This document shows positions 10,631-23,835 of a stretch of 64,000 nt of DNA, in pieces. Source of the stretch: Straminergon stramineum. Its lineage: Eukaryota > Streptophyta > Bryopsida > Hypnales > Calliergonaceae. The notes under the pieces are model-generated. The model saw nothing but the letters and a program-made list of their open reading frames with translations, was not told the DNA's origin and made no database searches. Numbering within the stretch: position 1 is the stretch's first letter; each line of letters opens with the position of its first letter. The position numbers and the translations under genes were made by a program. Location: NCBI GenBank assembly GCA_963920665.1, contig OY987264.1, forward strand, positions 22,796,906 through 22,860,905, given 5' to 3'.

Positions 10631-11700
10631 GCAGAAATCTCCCGATGCATGGTGTGAGGCATTACAATGGGAGATTTCCAGATACTGTGAAGTTAATTTC
10701 TATAAGTGTGTTGCACGGCTCCCGATAGGTCAATTGAATCACATGAATGTGCATCTTAGGAAATACATTAACTGTGAATGATGAAGTAAATAGGGCTCAC
10801 ATGGATTCATTTTAGGCAATACATCGGGAGATATCCAGATACACAAAAGTTTAGGTTTCCTTGAGGGTGGTGCCAGGCCCCATACGCACACGAACATACA
10901 TGTCAGGGAAGATTGAAACTCTAAATGATGAAGTAATTGCTACCACTTGGAATGGAGGTGGGGAGTAAGTTACCTGGAAATCTCCCGATGGAGTGCAAGC
11001 CTTGTAAGGCTAGCATGATCATTTTGTATACCAGAACATTGTGGTCTTATGCATCTTATGCCCTCCTAAAGTATTCTGGGCATGAACAATGAATGTAAAA
11101 ACTTGGCCTTAATTGATATTAACAAAGTCGTTCGAAACATAAACATTTGAAAGCAGAGAGGTAGAAGATTCCAAAGAATGACAAGACCAAGTCATTTGAA
11201 ATGTAATAGAACGAATGAAAATGAATATTGGAAATAGTAACTTACAATGCAAGAAAGAAGGAAATTGTCTTGCAACATTTTAATAATCGCTTAAGAGATC
11301 AAGTACAAGAAAATATTGAAAAGCAAAGCCAATGGAGTGCCAGCACCTGCTATGACTAAGAAATGGGATTTGGAGGTTGCACTGAAGGAATAAAAAGAAC
11401 ACATTCCGGTCTTCATGAATAAAGTGAAGGCATTCACAACACAGAAGATTTCACAAGAACCAGTGGTCCCTAACTAAACCTTGAAAGACAAGAAACCATA
11501 TGTGGACATGCAAGCTCCCACTTTTGCGCCGGTCAGAAAGAAACATCAGGAGATCTCCCGATGGCCCTGCCAATACAACGTCGAGCAAAATGAAGCATCG
11601 GGAGATCAACTGATAGCTGTGCCACTATGCGGACAAGAAAAACAAAGCATCGGGAGATCTCCCGAAAAGCTTGCCATAGTTACGAATTGGGAGATCTCCT
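10631..11700. repeat. Scattered copies and half-copies of the GGGAGATCTCCC palindrome
   Basis: Degenerate copies of the palindrome occur near 10637, 10668, 10979, 11548, 11600, 11650 and 11690. The first ones keep only one arm (TCTCCCGATG), while those from 11548 onward keep the core. Around 11230-11340 an interrupted frame reads like LQHFNNRLRDQV, which might be a gag-like remnant but is too short to call. This is the 3' flank of the DUF7869-like pseudogene. Confidence 0.6.
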
Positions 11701-11732
11701 AATAGCCGTAAAGATCAGCACACAATAGTCGA

Positions 11733-14700
11733 TCAAGGGTCCACCTCGTTTGCCCTATTCAAATTCGTAAGGGCAGCTTCTCTACTTTTCCTAGGAATGG
11801 TTCGTGATTTCGGGTTAACTTTCTTGGACCAAGTCGCGTATACTACAGAAGATGCATCCACCCAAGCGGGAGGTGTATTCTCAACAACCCACTTCCCGTA
11901 CTAACAATTTTGGTATCTCAATTTCATCGAACTTTCAGAATTATCCGGTCTCCAATATTGGAGCAAGAACTTCTCATTGTTGACATGGCCTTCCTCTCTG
12001 CAAACCTCGCACAGTGCTCTTCCTTGCTAGACAGCACAAATTGAGGGGTCTTCGGGTCGGAGCAGAATCCACGAACCTGGACGAATATCAACCCAAGGAT
12101 TGAAGCTTTCCCTTGGCGCCTCATTTGCAGGTCCGCAATAAGGTTCCAATTCCTCTTCCTTAGGAAGGATGTCGACAGGATTAACTGTCGGCTCTTGGGA
12201 AGATGATTTTTGCACCCTCCAATCGTACTTTGGCCAGAAGCCTTCAACCAATTCCGTAGGACAGTCCGGAAGTGGCTCCTTCACCTCGCGCAACACACGC
12301 TTCCAATACTTGACGTATGGAGAAAAGGCGGTTGCAAATCCCTTGCATTTGGTCATTCCATCTTCCTAGAAGTCAATGTACTTCTCCAGTCCTAACAGAA
12401 TCAAACCCTTGTTCAAGGTTGCTTTCCGTGCCGCTTCCACTGCCTTCTCTTGATTTCCGGATGCTGAGGGAACTTCGCTACCCCACATGGGCTTGAAAAG
12501 AACAGGTTTAGGGCAACCCGGAGGTAGCTTCGGCCGACCGCTTCAATCTTTCTTCCACAAGCATCGCGAAGGTCCATCAGATGGTAGCCACTGTGAATCA
12601 ACTGTTGACTTCTTATATTTCATAACAGGGACTCCATGACAATCCACATAGAACCGGAAGAGATGCATCTCCCCTAAACCAATCAGTTTAGTAGTGCCGC
12701 TATACAGGTAACCCTTGACAAACGACTTGAAATCCGCCACCTCTTGGATGAATTCTGGCATAAATGACAGTTCTTGGGACTCCATGAAGGCTTTCATAAG
12801 GTTCGCGACGACAAATGTATTCTTGCTCTTCAAAGCCTTGGACATGTGGCTAAAATATGCATCAATGTCCTCGTGAGTATGTCCTACTAGTAGAAAACCC
12901 ACCTGAATTTCCTGGAATACTCCTCTTGCAGTAAGCAAGGACAAGAACGCCATGAGATACTGGTTCTTGTTATCTTTCGCGGAGTTGTCAAGCTGAAGAT
13001 AGAGCTTCTTAGGAAGAGGGCGAGCTCCACGTCGAGCATCCTCTAGAATCAATTTCAAGGCGTCCATACACCTAGATTTCCCTCTAAGTAATGCCTCGAA
13101 CAATGTATTCGCAGGCGGATAGGGGAATAGGTTGCCAGTCTCCCGAATCGGGGGACCTTCAAGTCAACGAAACAGCTTAGTCAACGATGAGACAGTGAAG
13201 TTCGAGTCACCTGGCCAGCACGCTGGTCCATAATGGGCATATGCATCGTCGGCATGACCATCAGCGACCATACCAGTTACACTCATAGGAAGCTGACCCA
13301 AACCTTGTGTGGCCTTTGTTGTCACCCACATTCTTGGAAGAGCCGTCTTCCTTGTATCCATTTTGTCGTGAATGATGCACAGTATCTCCTCAGGGTTCCT
13401 CTTAGATTCTTCACGCCATGTGGCATACAATCGACGGCAAGATGCTTGATGATTCAGATGCTCACCGCGCTGCTTCATAAACTCCACGAAGTCCAAGCTT
13501 CCTTTTGGTGATTTCAAAATGAATTGCTGCAGTTCATCGCACTTCGTACACTTGGCAAAAGAGTTGCCTACAGGCTTAATGGAAACGTTATTGAAGTGCT
13601 CCTTTTTTATTCTACTAATCGTGGACTGGCTGACTATACAAAGGCCACACTCCACATTCAACTGCAAGTAGAAAACCCAGACTACACATTAGATCCAGTC
13701 AGGGTATGGAATTCTAAAAGACCGTAAACAACAATCACAATAGCAATAGTGTCGACAAATGATTTCGCAAAACGACAGTCAAAAGAATTTTGGATAGGAT
13801 AGAAATAAAATCAAGTCCATTGGGAGACATGTATCGGGAGATCTCCCAATGAGGTAGCAATGGAAAGAAGTCCATTCAGAAACATGTATCGGAAGATCTC
13901 CCAATGAGGTAGGAATGAAAACAAGTCCATTCTAAGACATTTATCGGGAGATCTCCCGATGAGGTAGCAATGGAAATAAGTCCATTCTAAGACATGTATC
14001 GAGAGATCTCCCGATGAGGTAGGAATCAAAAGAAGTCCATCGGGAAACATATATCGGGAGATCTCCCGATGAGGTAGCAATGGAAAGAAGTCCATTCGGA
14101 GACATGTATCGGGAGATCTCCCGATGAGGTAGGAATCAAAAGAGGTCCATTCTAAGACATGTATCGGGAGATCTCCCGATGAGGTAGGAATCAAAAGAGG
14201 TCCATTCTAAGACATGTATCGGGAGATCTCCCGATGAAGTAGGAATCAAAAGAGGTCCATCGGGAAACATTTATCGGGAGATCTCTCGATGAGGTAACAA
14301 TGGAAAGAAGTCCATTCGGAGACATGTATTGGGAGATCTCCCGATGAGGTAGGAATGGAAAGAAGACGTGTATCGGGAGATCAACCGATAAGGGTGGACT
14401 AAACTGAAGTTTGTAAAGAAAAATGTATGGGAAGATGTCCCTAGGCACTGAACTCCGAAAGAAATACATCATAGTTCTATCCAATCATATAAAAGGTTCA
14501 TCGGAATACCTCATTAGCATCAACATGAACGTGCTTCTAGTTGTTTCCCGCAAGCAGGAACTTCAATGTGTCCACTCTTCCATTCCCTATGGACCGCATT
14601 TGGTGCGGCATTTGGTCAGCAGTGTTGTCGATGATGGCTTTCATTGTACCAGTGACTTGCACTGTTCGAAGTTGAGGACGCTTGATCCCTTTGTTCCCGT

Positions 14701-15848
14701 GGGTCGAGGAAACCACACCTTGCTTGTACAAATCCATGTAATTGTGGTGGGTGGACTTCGGTACTCCGTGAATAATGTACCATGCAGTGGCACAAACTTC
14801 TGATCCTTCCAAAGTAATATATTTCCGCTTCCGCGTCCAATCCACACTATGCAATTGCCCGCTAGCAGCGATTCCATAATCTTGATGCTCTTCAAAAGAC
14901 TTCGAAAAATATCTTTGTCTGACCATCAACGATTTTGCCTGGGGAAAAAATTGGCAGCAATGACTGTCGCAGCATTTCTCTGAACTGACCTTCCGAATTT
15001 CATCGTCGCTAGTTTTACGAGTGAACTGTGTCTCCGTATGACAAAGGGAGGGTCGACGAACTATGAATCAATACGGCGCCTTCACTCTTCCACCCAGATA
15101 GGCAAGGGGATCCTGTACATCAGGAAAGGCACGGAAGTGCTCCACCGTGTCCTTCAAACTTCGACCATTAGGGAACCAACACTCTGAAATTGGCCAGCGA
15201 GCGTGGGTCATGATTACATCATGATCACCCACGAAAACGTCAAGGACGGTCACACCTACGTGCCCCTCACCAAGGGTAGTATTGTAAAAACTATCGTCCG
15301 GCCTCCAACAATTTATTCGTCCGGATGACAATAACACACCCACCGCATCATTCCGATGAACCTCCAGCCCAGTCCATTGCTCCTGTCGAATAAATGGACT
15401 CGAATCGAAATGGGGATCTTCAGTACATTTAACAACGTCCGCGGCACTCCACAACACCGTCCGGTTCAGGACATCTGAGAGCGTTGTAAAACCCCTTTGG
15501 CAAGGTGTGACCCTAAAATACTGAGCTTCAATGATAAACGATGATGGGCGTATGAGAACAAATATCCACGGCTCGAATGGAATAGGAACTCCAAGCCACT
15601 CGCCCTGAGGTCTTGCCTCCACTACAAACCCTACTCCAACTTCACCAAATCCTCGATGATAAAGCTTAACCACGTCCCCTACATTCAATGGTGAAGTTCG
15701 GGCGCAAGACTCCTGTGACTCGCCCTCGTCAGCACCATCGCCAATAAATGGCATAATTGCATAATCCATTGCCTCTGAGACCGAATCCATCGACTCTTCC
15801 CCACTGTCCATAGAAACCATATCTTGCATAGGTTCTGAATCTCTATAT
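11733..15848 (-). pseudogene. DUF7869-like transposon-type gene, broken by seven in-frame stops
   Basis: Two long exons are visible. The first runs from an acceptor at 15848 (ATG at 15829) to a donor at about 14516. It has an acidic start, a BAH-like or chromo-like region (NVGDVVKLYHRG) and the Cys-rich segment SEKCCDSHCCQFF. The second begins at 13661 after TTGCAG and runs to a TGA at 11733. It contains CTKCDELQQF, then LYLQLDNSAKDNKN and VGFLLVGHTHEDIDAYFS, the hallmark of DUF7869 proteins found in plant and algal repeats. The frame is continuous across stops at 15068 (TGA), 14537 (TAG), 13164 (TGA), 12543 (TGA), 12366 (TAG), 12027 (TAG) and 11901 (TAG). All can be explained as CGA-to-TGA or CAG-to-TAG. 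The biochemical role of the family is unknown to me. An upstream first exon must exist beyond the palindrome-rich intron. Confidence 0.8.
13811..14400. repeat. Tandem minisatellite built on the palindrome (about 60-bp units)
   Basis: About ten units lie in the intron of the DUF7869-like gene. Each has the palindrome ATCGGGAGATCTCCCGAT preceded by a variant of TCCATTCTAAGACATGT and followed by GAGGTAGGAAT. Unit length varies from about 54 to 66 bp. Several neighbouring units are identical over most of their length, which points to recent local amplification. Confidence 0.9.
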
Positions 15849-15937
15849 CTGCAAAATAAAGGACCCGATGTTGAGGTTAGAAAAAGTCAATTTTAAATGA
15901 CATTGTCCACAACAAGTTAGGGTCAGTTACTACAAAT

Positions 15938-16880
15938 TCATCGGGAGATCTCCCGATCGAAGGACTGTGCAGCAGAAAATATTTGCAGTTGAAGAAAGTA
16001 GTAATATTATGAATTACAAATATTCGATCCCACCATTGCAGTAAAGTCATCCAAACCCTAAAACAATCTCACAATATAAATGCCCAAGAGAACTCGAGAG
16101 TGGCAGATGTTTGGACAGACCTCTCCCGTCTCTGATTAACAGAAGACCATCGGGAGATCTCCCGATGGGGTCGACAACCACAGCCCGTAACATTTCATCA
16201 GGAGATCTCCCGATGGATAGAGCAGCCACAGTGTATAATACTTCATTGGGAGATCTCCTGATGGGGTTGACAACCACAGCCTGTAACATTTCATCGGGAG
16301 ATCTCCCGATGCACACAGCTCGAAAGTATGAAACAATTCAATGGCAGATCTCAACATTCAAATTGAAAATGAGGTCCCCATTCCCAAGCGGAATGATTCC
16401 TGAAAGAAGTCATCGGGAGATCTCCCGATGATAGCCAATCGGACTGCTTCCACACTCAAATCATAAAGCGATCTCTTCATGATCTTCTTGTATATGGATA
16501 TCTCCCAATGATATTGGAAAATTTCTGTACACTTCTTTCATCGGGATATCTCCTGTTGAGAATGCTGAATTAACGTTTCCCAAGATCATCTGGAGATCTC
16601 GCCATGGTAATGCAGAAATTTAGATCACCGAAATCAACGGGAGATCTCCCGTTGATCTTGCCAAATCTCCGTTTTCAGAAGTCATCGGGAGATCTCTCGA
16701 TGTTCTCCTTGCGGATTGTCCAAGGATGTCGTTCGATTGACCTAGAAGAACTCCACTGGTCATCCTCGAAATACAGTTCCAGGATTATGGCACTGTAGAG
16801 ACATCGGGAGATCTCCCGATAATAAAGTAATTCACTAAAAGTCCGCCAAGCAATCAACAGGAGATCTCCCGATGGCGCGA
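15938..16880. repeat. Cluster of about 13 palindromes upstream of the DUF7869-like gene
   Basis: Copies occur near 15940, 16149, 16197, 16243, 16291, 16411, 16498, 16540, 16590, 16636, 16682, 16801 and 16858, with changing sequence between them. The copy at 16633-16656 is a perfect palindrome although its arms differ from the consensus: the left arm has AACGGG and the right arm CCCGTT. On the minus strand this is the first intron or 5' flank of the DUF7869-like gene. Confidence 0.85.
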
Positions 16881-16899
16881 ATCCAAGACATCCGTACAA

Positions 16900-18130
16900 T
16901 ACCGAATGTGATTCGTAGGGTCGTCTATATGCGTAATATACGACTGTACGAATTGTCTACTTGGTGAAGACTACAGTACTTCCTCCTTGCTCTCGACGTT
17001 GGGTCTGTACTCTGTGCTACAGACACTTGCATTGAAGTTTTACTTTTGAACAAAAATCATTCTACTTCAATGATACGGAGTTCGAAATCTATGATCTCGC
17101 CATCCTACATAGGCCACAAACTAGCGACGTGGAATCGGTGTACTTCGTGATTGTTCACAAATGCGCGCATTCACTCTCATCTGTGAAAACTGACTTCTAG
17201 GTGAATCAATCAGAACTCCATCGGCGCTCCCTAGACATGCACAGGTTCTACATTCCGACGAAGACAACATTGACACTCATCACATCCTCCTACTCACTCA
17301 GTCTGCGATTCCACTGCATTGTCACTTCGGGCATCATCAGTCCATCAGTGCATTGTTGTCATTCTGGAATTCTGCAACTCAGTGAACCACTGTGAAAAAA
17401 AGAGAATGATACCTACAGTGAGGGGCTGCAAAAATCAATCCACTAAACCTCCTGTGCCAACGCACTTGAACTTACAATTTCCTACTCTTCTCACCTTCAT
17501 TCCACTACTTCGTTCACGTCTGCGAAAGAGAGAAAGACCACGGTCGTTGGGGGTCATCACAAACCTCAAATTTGGAATTCGTACTTCCCGCCTAAATTTC
17601 ATAAGGGCGCTATGTTCTTACATTTCAGATTCTCTGAGCACTCTTAATGGTCGTGCGCGCCTATGTGCAGGCCGAATCTGAAGATGCGGTCTTCTTTGAG
17701 ATTGTTGACTGCAGTCTTAGAGGGCGTGTCAGCCTGCCAGCTTAAATGCTGCGGATGAGTTCGTCAGACTTCGATAACGGCTCAAATATACAAAGGCGGA
17801 TAGTGTCCGTCTGGGTCTTGAAGTCGAATCTTCCACTGATTCTTCGAGGGGCCTGCTTTCAATGTGCTGCTTCTGGTCCGTTAGGTCTCCCTCTACGACT
17901 GAATACTCTTGGGTTCGGCATCTACCTATTGTACGTTATTAACTTTCCTCCACTATTACTGCGTGCGATCTAGCAGAAGAGTTCAAGCCATTTAAAACAC
18001 ATCCACACACGTGTATTTTATTGTTATGAAAAAGTCATACTATGAATCATTAAGTTGCCCGAAGTATTGGTCCCTTCATGCACGTTTTCAATTATTTCAC
18101 CCCAATTACTTAAAGTTCCATGACTTACTT
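16900..18130. other. Region upstream of the DUF7869-like gene, no gene assigned
   Basis: Composition is less AT-rich than further right. It could contain the first exon and promoter of the minus-strand DUF7869-like gene, but I could not identify a convincing ATG plus donor. Plus-strand open frames at 17201-17395, 17319-17681 and 17746-17973 have no recognised motif. Confidence 0.35.
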
Positions 18131-18243
18131 CAGGGTTTAGGGTTTAGGTTTTAGGGTTCAAGGAAAAAGACAAAGAAGGAAACAAAAACCAAAATAGAGT
18201 CCAGGGTTTCAAGGTGTAAGATTTCAGGGTTTAGGGTTTAGGC
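18131..18243. repeat. Short telomere-like TTTAGGG tracts
   Basis: Two tracts of two to three GTTTAGG units each (near 18132-18160 and 18223-18243) are separated by unrelated sequence. They match the plant telomere unit and are probably small interstitial copies, not a chromosome end. Confidence 0.7.
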
Positions 18244-21200
18244 ATACATTCATTTTGGAATACCTTCCATAATTATGTGGTTCTAAATTTCGGGTCGTGA
18301 TTTCATTCCTTGGGGATCATTTTCTTTAATCTATATTGCTAAAGATCTCTCTTTGCTTGTGACCCTACTGGTGGAAATATTCTTTTGTCTAAGAGTACAT
18401 TTGGAAGGTTCTCGTGCCTTTTTATAGATTGGAATGATGGACTTCAGTTTCTGAAATCTTTCTTAGACGGTAGAGGATGTTGAATGTTTTGAAATGCATT
18501 TCATATTATAATTTGATGTTGTCATTTTTCACATTCTCTTGTTTTTTATTGATTGCATTTTTATAGAGTAAATAATTGTATGTTGAGACCAAATATACCA
18601 TACCCTATCTATGGGTGTGCAATCCTTCTTTGGAATTGAGCAAGGGATGTTTGCTTGTTCTTTTTAATCTACAATGGGAGAACTTTGGGAAAGCTCGGTC
18701 TAGGGTTTTCCTTCTAATGCTTATCACAGTGTTTTTTTTTTTAAATTTGTAGACCCGAAAGTTGAATGTAAATAAATGACCAATCATATAATTAGTATTT
18801 CATATGATATATGCTTAGGTTTAGGGTAAAAAAATGATGACTTCTCCGATTTTGCTTAATTAGAAACATGGGCATTCAATGTCTTATACATAATCATTGA
18901 AGCCTAATATACTTTAAGAATTTGTCTATGTGATATTTAAAATCAAAGCATATGAACTGTATATTCCAACAAGAAATTAGGGTTTATGAATGGGATAAGT
19001 ATTTAGGATGAATTTGGCATATAACATACCAGAAAACTATATTGAAACTTCTCTAATGTAAACTAAGTAATATACCAAGGCTAGTTCAAAATGTGCCCCC
19101 CAAAATATTATAAGTACCATAACAATGTTGTTAATCACCACGAGTCCTCTTCCGTGGATTTTGAAGAAATATGTAAGTAACATGTCCTTCAATGAGTTCT
19201 ACAAGTTCAACCTCCTTTCAAATAGTTTATTCTTGCAAGTGTATGCAAAATACAAAAGTAAGTCACTCTTCAACAAAGTGTGTTTTGTGTTCTAATTTAA
19301 CCCTACTACCAACAATGCTAGCATGCAAGGTTAGAGCCGTGCACCTATGAGCTTTGAGTGTGGAACTTGTGAGCCTAAAGCCCCTAAAACTTTTTGGGGG
19401 AAATTTTTGCATACCAATTTCCTTTGTTAACTTCTTTTTCTAATAGTAGAAAAGAAGTTTCTAATTATAGTGACTATTGTGAACTATGACCGTATCACCT
19501 ATAACCATGAATTGTTCTAGTCCTTTTAATTGTCTTGAGATTTTTTCATTGGTACAGGAAAAGAACTTCAAATTGTGTTGACAAGTTCGAGCACTTAGTT
19601 CAATAAGTAGAACAAGAAAAAAAAGCCAAACGTTGTAAGTACACTAGACAAATGTCATTAAAATGGATGAAGGAAAAAAAATGGGGAATCAAAGGAAAAA
19701 AATGGGGGAAAAAAATGGGGTCCAAAAGAAAAAAAAATGGGGAAAGAAAAAAAAAGGAAATGGAAGAATTGGGGAAAGAAAATAAAGTGGGGAAACTGTG
19801 AAAAAAAATGGGAAAGATAAGAAATGATTGGGGATTGAAACCCCAAAAACGAGAAAGGAAAACCATATTAATGAAAGTACAATTAGAAGAAAATAATCCT
19901 AAGCACATACGAAAATGAAGGAGCACATAATGCAATTATTTTAAAAGAGTAACTAATATGCAAAAGTTTAGAAAATGGTAAAACATAGGGGTAGAAAATG
20001 AGTGGAAAAAGAATAACATATTCATAATTATATGCGTTACTCAAATAAAGATTAGGGTGGTAGATTTGAACAAGGTACAATTCATGTAAGTAACTAAGTT
20101 CTAATTTATTCCCACATTTCATATTTTCTTATTCCACCAGGCATCTACATTTTTTCCCGATGTTTATTTTTTTTGCCACCCACTACATAATTTTCCACAT
20201 ACTTCTTTATGTTGAATTGTCAATCTATATTTGTTTCCCCCCCTATTGTTTATCCCTTGACCCATATTAGTTTTACCCCTTGTTCCACCATTTCTTTCAA
20301 CTATAACTTTATGTAGTTTTAGGGCTACCCTTCTTCATTACTTCTCTTCAAATTTATAATGATTTTGGGTAGTACTTCTTTTGTTATTTTGTTTCTTTAG
20401 AGTTTAGGGTCATGTGAAGTTGGTACATCTTGTAAAAGTACATTTTCGTTGTTCTGTTGTTCATATGGCTTCCCCATAGAAGAAGTGATTTGGAAATTGA
20501 TGAAACAATCATATTAGTTATTTAGTGATGTTGTTTTTGTATAAGCGATTGTAATGTGTCATTTACAATTAGAATGAATAGTATTAGCTAGATATGACAA
20601 TCCTTAATTCATTGTAACAATTTTAATTTTTGTATGTTAGCAAATTTTTAGTAATAAGTACAATATATTTGGTGATGATGAATTCCGAGGGTTTAGGGTT
20701 TAGGGTCATCATTTTGGGCCTTCATCATACAGTATGATGTCGAAATCACATCACAAAATAATTAATTTCGAATATGTAGTACACATATCTTTTTGATTTA
20801 GGATAATTAATATTTGATTTACGGACCTCATGTACTTTGGTAATGATGTTTTGTATCATTCTTTGAGGTCCTAAAATGTAATAGCATTTCATGTAGAAGT
20901 TTAAGGTACATACATGGGTTTATTTTTATAGGTTATTATTTGTCCAAGAACTCAATCATCATTTTTACGTGGTAGTGTCTAGTAATTTGAAACCCTTAGC
21001 CATTATTCCTCCATAACTAAGGAAATGATGAAGGAGTTTGAAATTCTAAGTGAATTAATCCCCCCTCCGAGTTGTAAGCAAGGGATAACTCACTAATGCC
21101 CCCCTTACTAATTGCAAGGGAGTGGTAACAAATTAATCCCCCCCCACTCATTCTTACCATGGGTGAAGTCATCATGACTCGTCCACTGGGGGTCTATTCG

Positions 21201-22460
21201 TCTTGACAGACTATCAGTTTGCCCTCCTCGGCGGCGGCGCCATGAGTGGAGGGGTCCACGTCAGGATCGCACTGGAGTGCGATCTGTTTTTCTCCCGCTG
21301 CAGTTGGTAGCGTCAGGTCTCCTCTCCTGTGTGTTGGAGGCAATTTTCCTTGAGCCTCCGTCTTCCTCCCATTCCTCTCTTCCCTGCACTCCCCTGCGCG
21401 TGATTCTCTTGTGCATTTCAACGTTGGGAGTGAGTTAATTTCTTTGTGCATTTCAGTGTTTCAGTTTCATTGATTTGCATTTCCGCTTTGAGCTTCAGCG
21501 ATTTGCGTTTCCGCTTTTGACATACGTCCGCGAGGAGAGTTGATAGTCGCGCCTTGGATCTGCATACCTTGGATCGCCTTGGATCTAGGATATGTGGAAG
21601 CGCTTCATCGGGAGAAAGTTCTAGAGGAGATGCGCAGTTTTTGTAAGTTCAATCGCTTTTCCTGTCTTTGTTTCTAGCTTAGTTTGTAGCATTCATTACA
21701 TTTTGTTTGGCTGCATTTACTGTGTTCAATTCCTTTGGATTTTCTTGGTGTTTGAATTGGAGGCGGTGACCGACCCAGTGCTTCGCATTCATCGTTTGAG
21801 AGGAATTGGAGCTCGATTGAAGACGGACCAGTCGTTGTAGTTTTTTGTTTGAAACATGACGAGTAGTGCGATACGAGCTTAGTTTGACGACATTGTATTA
21901 CGGTTATGGCTTCAACCGCATTGTCGTTTTGATTGAAAACAGAACGAGTAAGGCGATCAGGGTACGACTTCGATGTTGGGGCCTCGTCAGTGTAGTTTAT
22001 AGATTAGGAGAGATTGGCTGGTCACAAGTTGCATTTTAATTTAGCGTTACGAGTTCTAGTTTATTTGAGTGGAAAGGTTGTGAAGGTCTCGTTGCGCTTA
22101 GTGAATCGTCTTGTTTTTTGTCGTGGAGGATGACGCTAATTAGGCTGTTGATTCTAGAGTTGTCTTGGTGTTAGTGGTTTTAAATTTCGTCCCGAACGGC
22201 CAAGTTAGAATGTAAGCGCCTCTGTTCATTAGTTTTGTTTGGATAGGTCTAATGCACCTGCTTCATTGTTGTTAGGGAAACATGAATACCATAGTCTTCA
22301 ATTGCACTAGTCTTGCTTCCACAGCAACAGTCCTATGACAATGCGTTCTTGTTGATTGTAGGAGGCGAGGTTATTTCTGTTGCGTGCTTGTATTTCTAGG
22401 AGAAGAGGGTGCCGGCCATCTGCACAAAATTTGGAGCGGCAACAGGAAGAGTGCACAGTA
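18244..22460. other. AT-rich region without a recognised gene
   Basis: The first three kilobases are AT-rich and contain a purine-rich tract at 19665-19825 (repeats of GAAAAAAATGGGG) and a telomere-like GGGTTTAGGGTTTAGGG near 20690. From about 21190 the composition becomes more balanced and may represent the promoter and 5' untranslated part of the ParB-like gene that starts at 22461. No tRNA or other RNA gene was found. Confidence 0.5.
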
Positions 22461-22769
22461 ATGTCAACATCCTCACCAGCACCCGAAAACCCAGATGATT
22501 GGACCAACCCGTAAGTTCTTCCCTCCGTTGCTGTATTTGCATTTGTAATCTGTATTGGCAAGGAAATGGCTCCAAGAATTCCTTCTTAGTATTATCCATC
22601 AGTTGGACATACGCATTGAAACGAAGCTCATGGATTAGGTCGGAGTTGGTTTATTGAGGATTAGGCACCAAAGTGCATGCCCGCATGCCATTTCCGATGC
22701 CCCGGAATACCGAACCATGAGTCTCGAAGTAATGCAGTTTAATTTGAAATAGTCAAATTTCCCCTATAA

Positions 22770-23835
22770 CTGTTCATCGGGAGAACTCCCGATGAAAGTC
22801 GACTAAGAAAATGCAGTACATTGACACTGCGAGTTCACTTCTTGGAGAAATAACCCTGAACCGTCATAATGAGACTGGTATTCGAACTGCTCCTGACAAC
22901 TATTTCGCAAATAGACCATCGGGAGATCTCCTGATAAAAACAAAAGCAAAAGTAAGTGATGAAACTCAATGAACATGAATATTATCGGGAGATCTCCCGA
23001 TAGATTATAGACGATTTTACCTCACGAGATAAAAACTAAGCAGAGAAACAAGTGAATAAACTTTTTAAAGGAGAAACTGAAGAAACCATCGGGAGATCTC
23101 CCGATGGAAAACACTCCAGCTAGAGTGACTCCTTCCTCAGCACATAGGCATCCTAAAACTGCTAAACGAATTTAGGGTCATCATTACTCATCTGGCCAAG
23201 ACCGGTACATCGGGAGATCTCCGGATGCCAACTGTAATTAATTAAGAAGGCCGCTTCATGGGGAGATCTCCCGATGCCAAGATTGATTAATCAAGGATGT
23301 GATTGCAACGGGAGATCTCTCGATGGCAAGCTATGAATTATGACGGTTTAGGGTGCAACGGGAGATCTCCCGATGCCAGCTTTGAATGTTGAGGGATGTC
23401 AATGCGACGGGAGATCTCCCGATGCTTGGTATGGAAAAACAAGGATGTGATGGCATCGGGAGATCTCCTGATGCCAGCTTTGAATTATGACGGATGAGAA
23501 TGCAATGGGAGATCTCCCGATGCCAGCTTTGAATTATGAATGAGGTGAATGCAACTGGAGATCTCCCGATGTGAGCTTTGATTTATGAAGGATATGATTG
23601 AAATGGGAGATCTCCCGATGTCAGGTTTGAATTATAAAGGATATGAATGCAACAGGAGATCTCCCGATGCCAAATTCGACTTATCTCGGATTTGAATGCA
23701 AGGGCATGTCTTCCGGTATCTTCTTTTAATTCGATAGCCTAGAGCAATTTTCTATAGAATAAATTCCCGAATAGAATTACCACTAGTCGAGTATGAGGAA
23801 AATATAGAGGATCATCGGGAGATCTCCCGATGTAG
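22770..23835. repeat. Palindrome array in the first intron of the ParB-like gene
   Basis: About 15 palindrome copies fill the 1.4-kb intron 22511-23906. From about 23208 to 23660 they form a minisatellite with a period of 47-52 bp, with a linker resembling CCAGCTTTGAATTATGA. The copy at 22983-23002 is flanked by T and A in place of C and G, so it stays a perfect palindrome. The copy at about 23088 extends to 22 perfect bases. Confidence 0.9.

Noticed and set aside
11230..11470. A retrotransposon gag remnant
   Set aside because: A short stretch resembles gag-type helices, but it is too short and interrupted, with no protease, RT or LTR nearby.
18131..18243. A chromosome end or telomere
   Set aside because: Tracts contain only two to six TTTAGGG-like units surrounded by ordinary sequence, and similar tracts occur at four other places.
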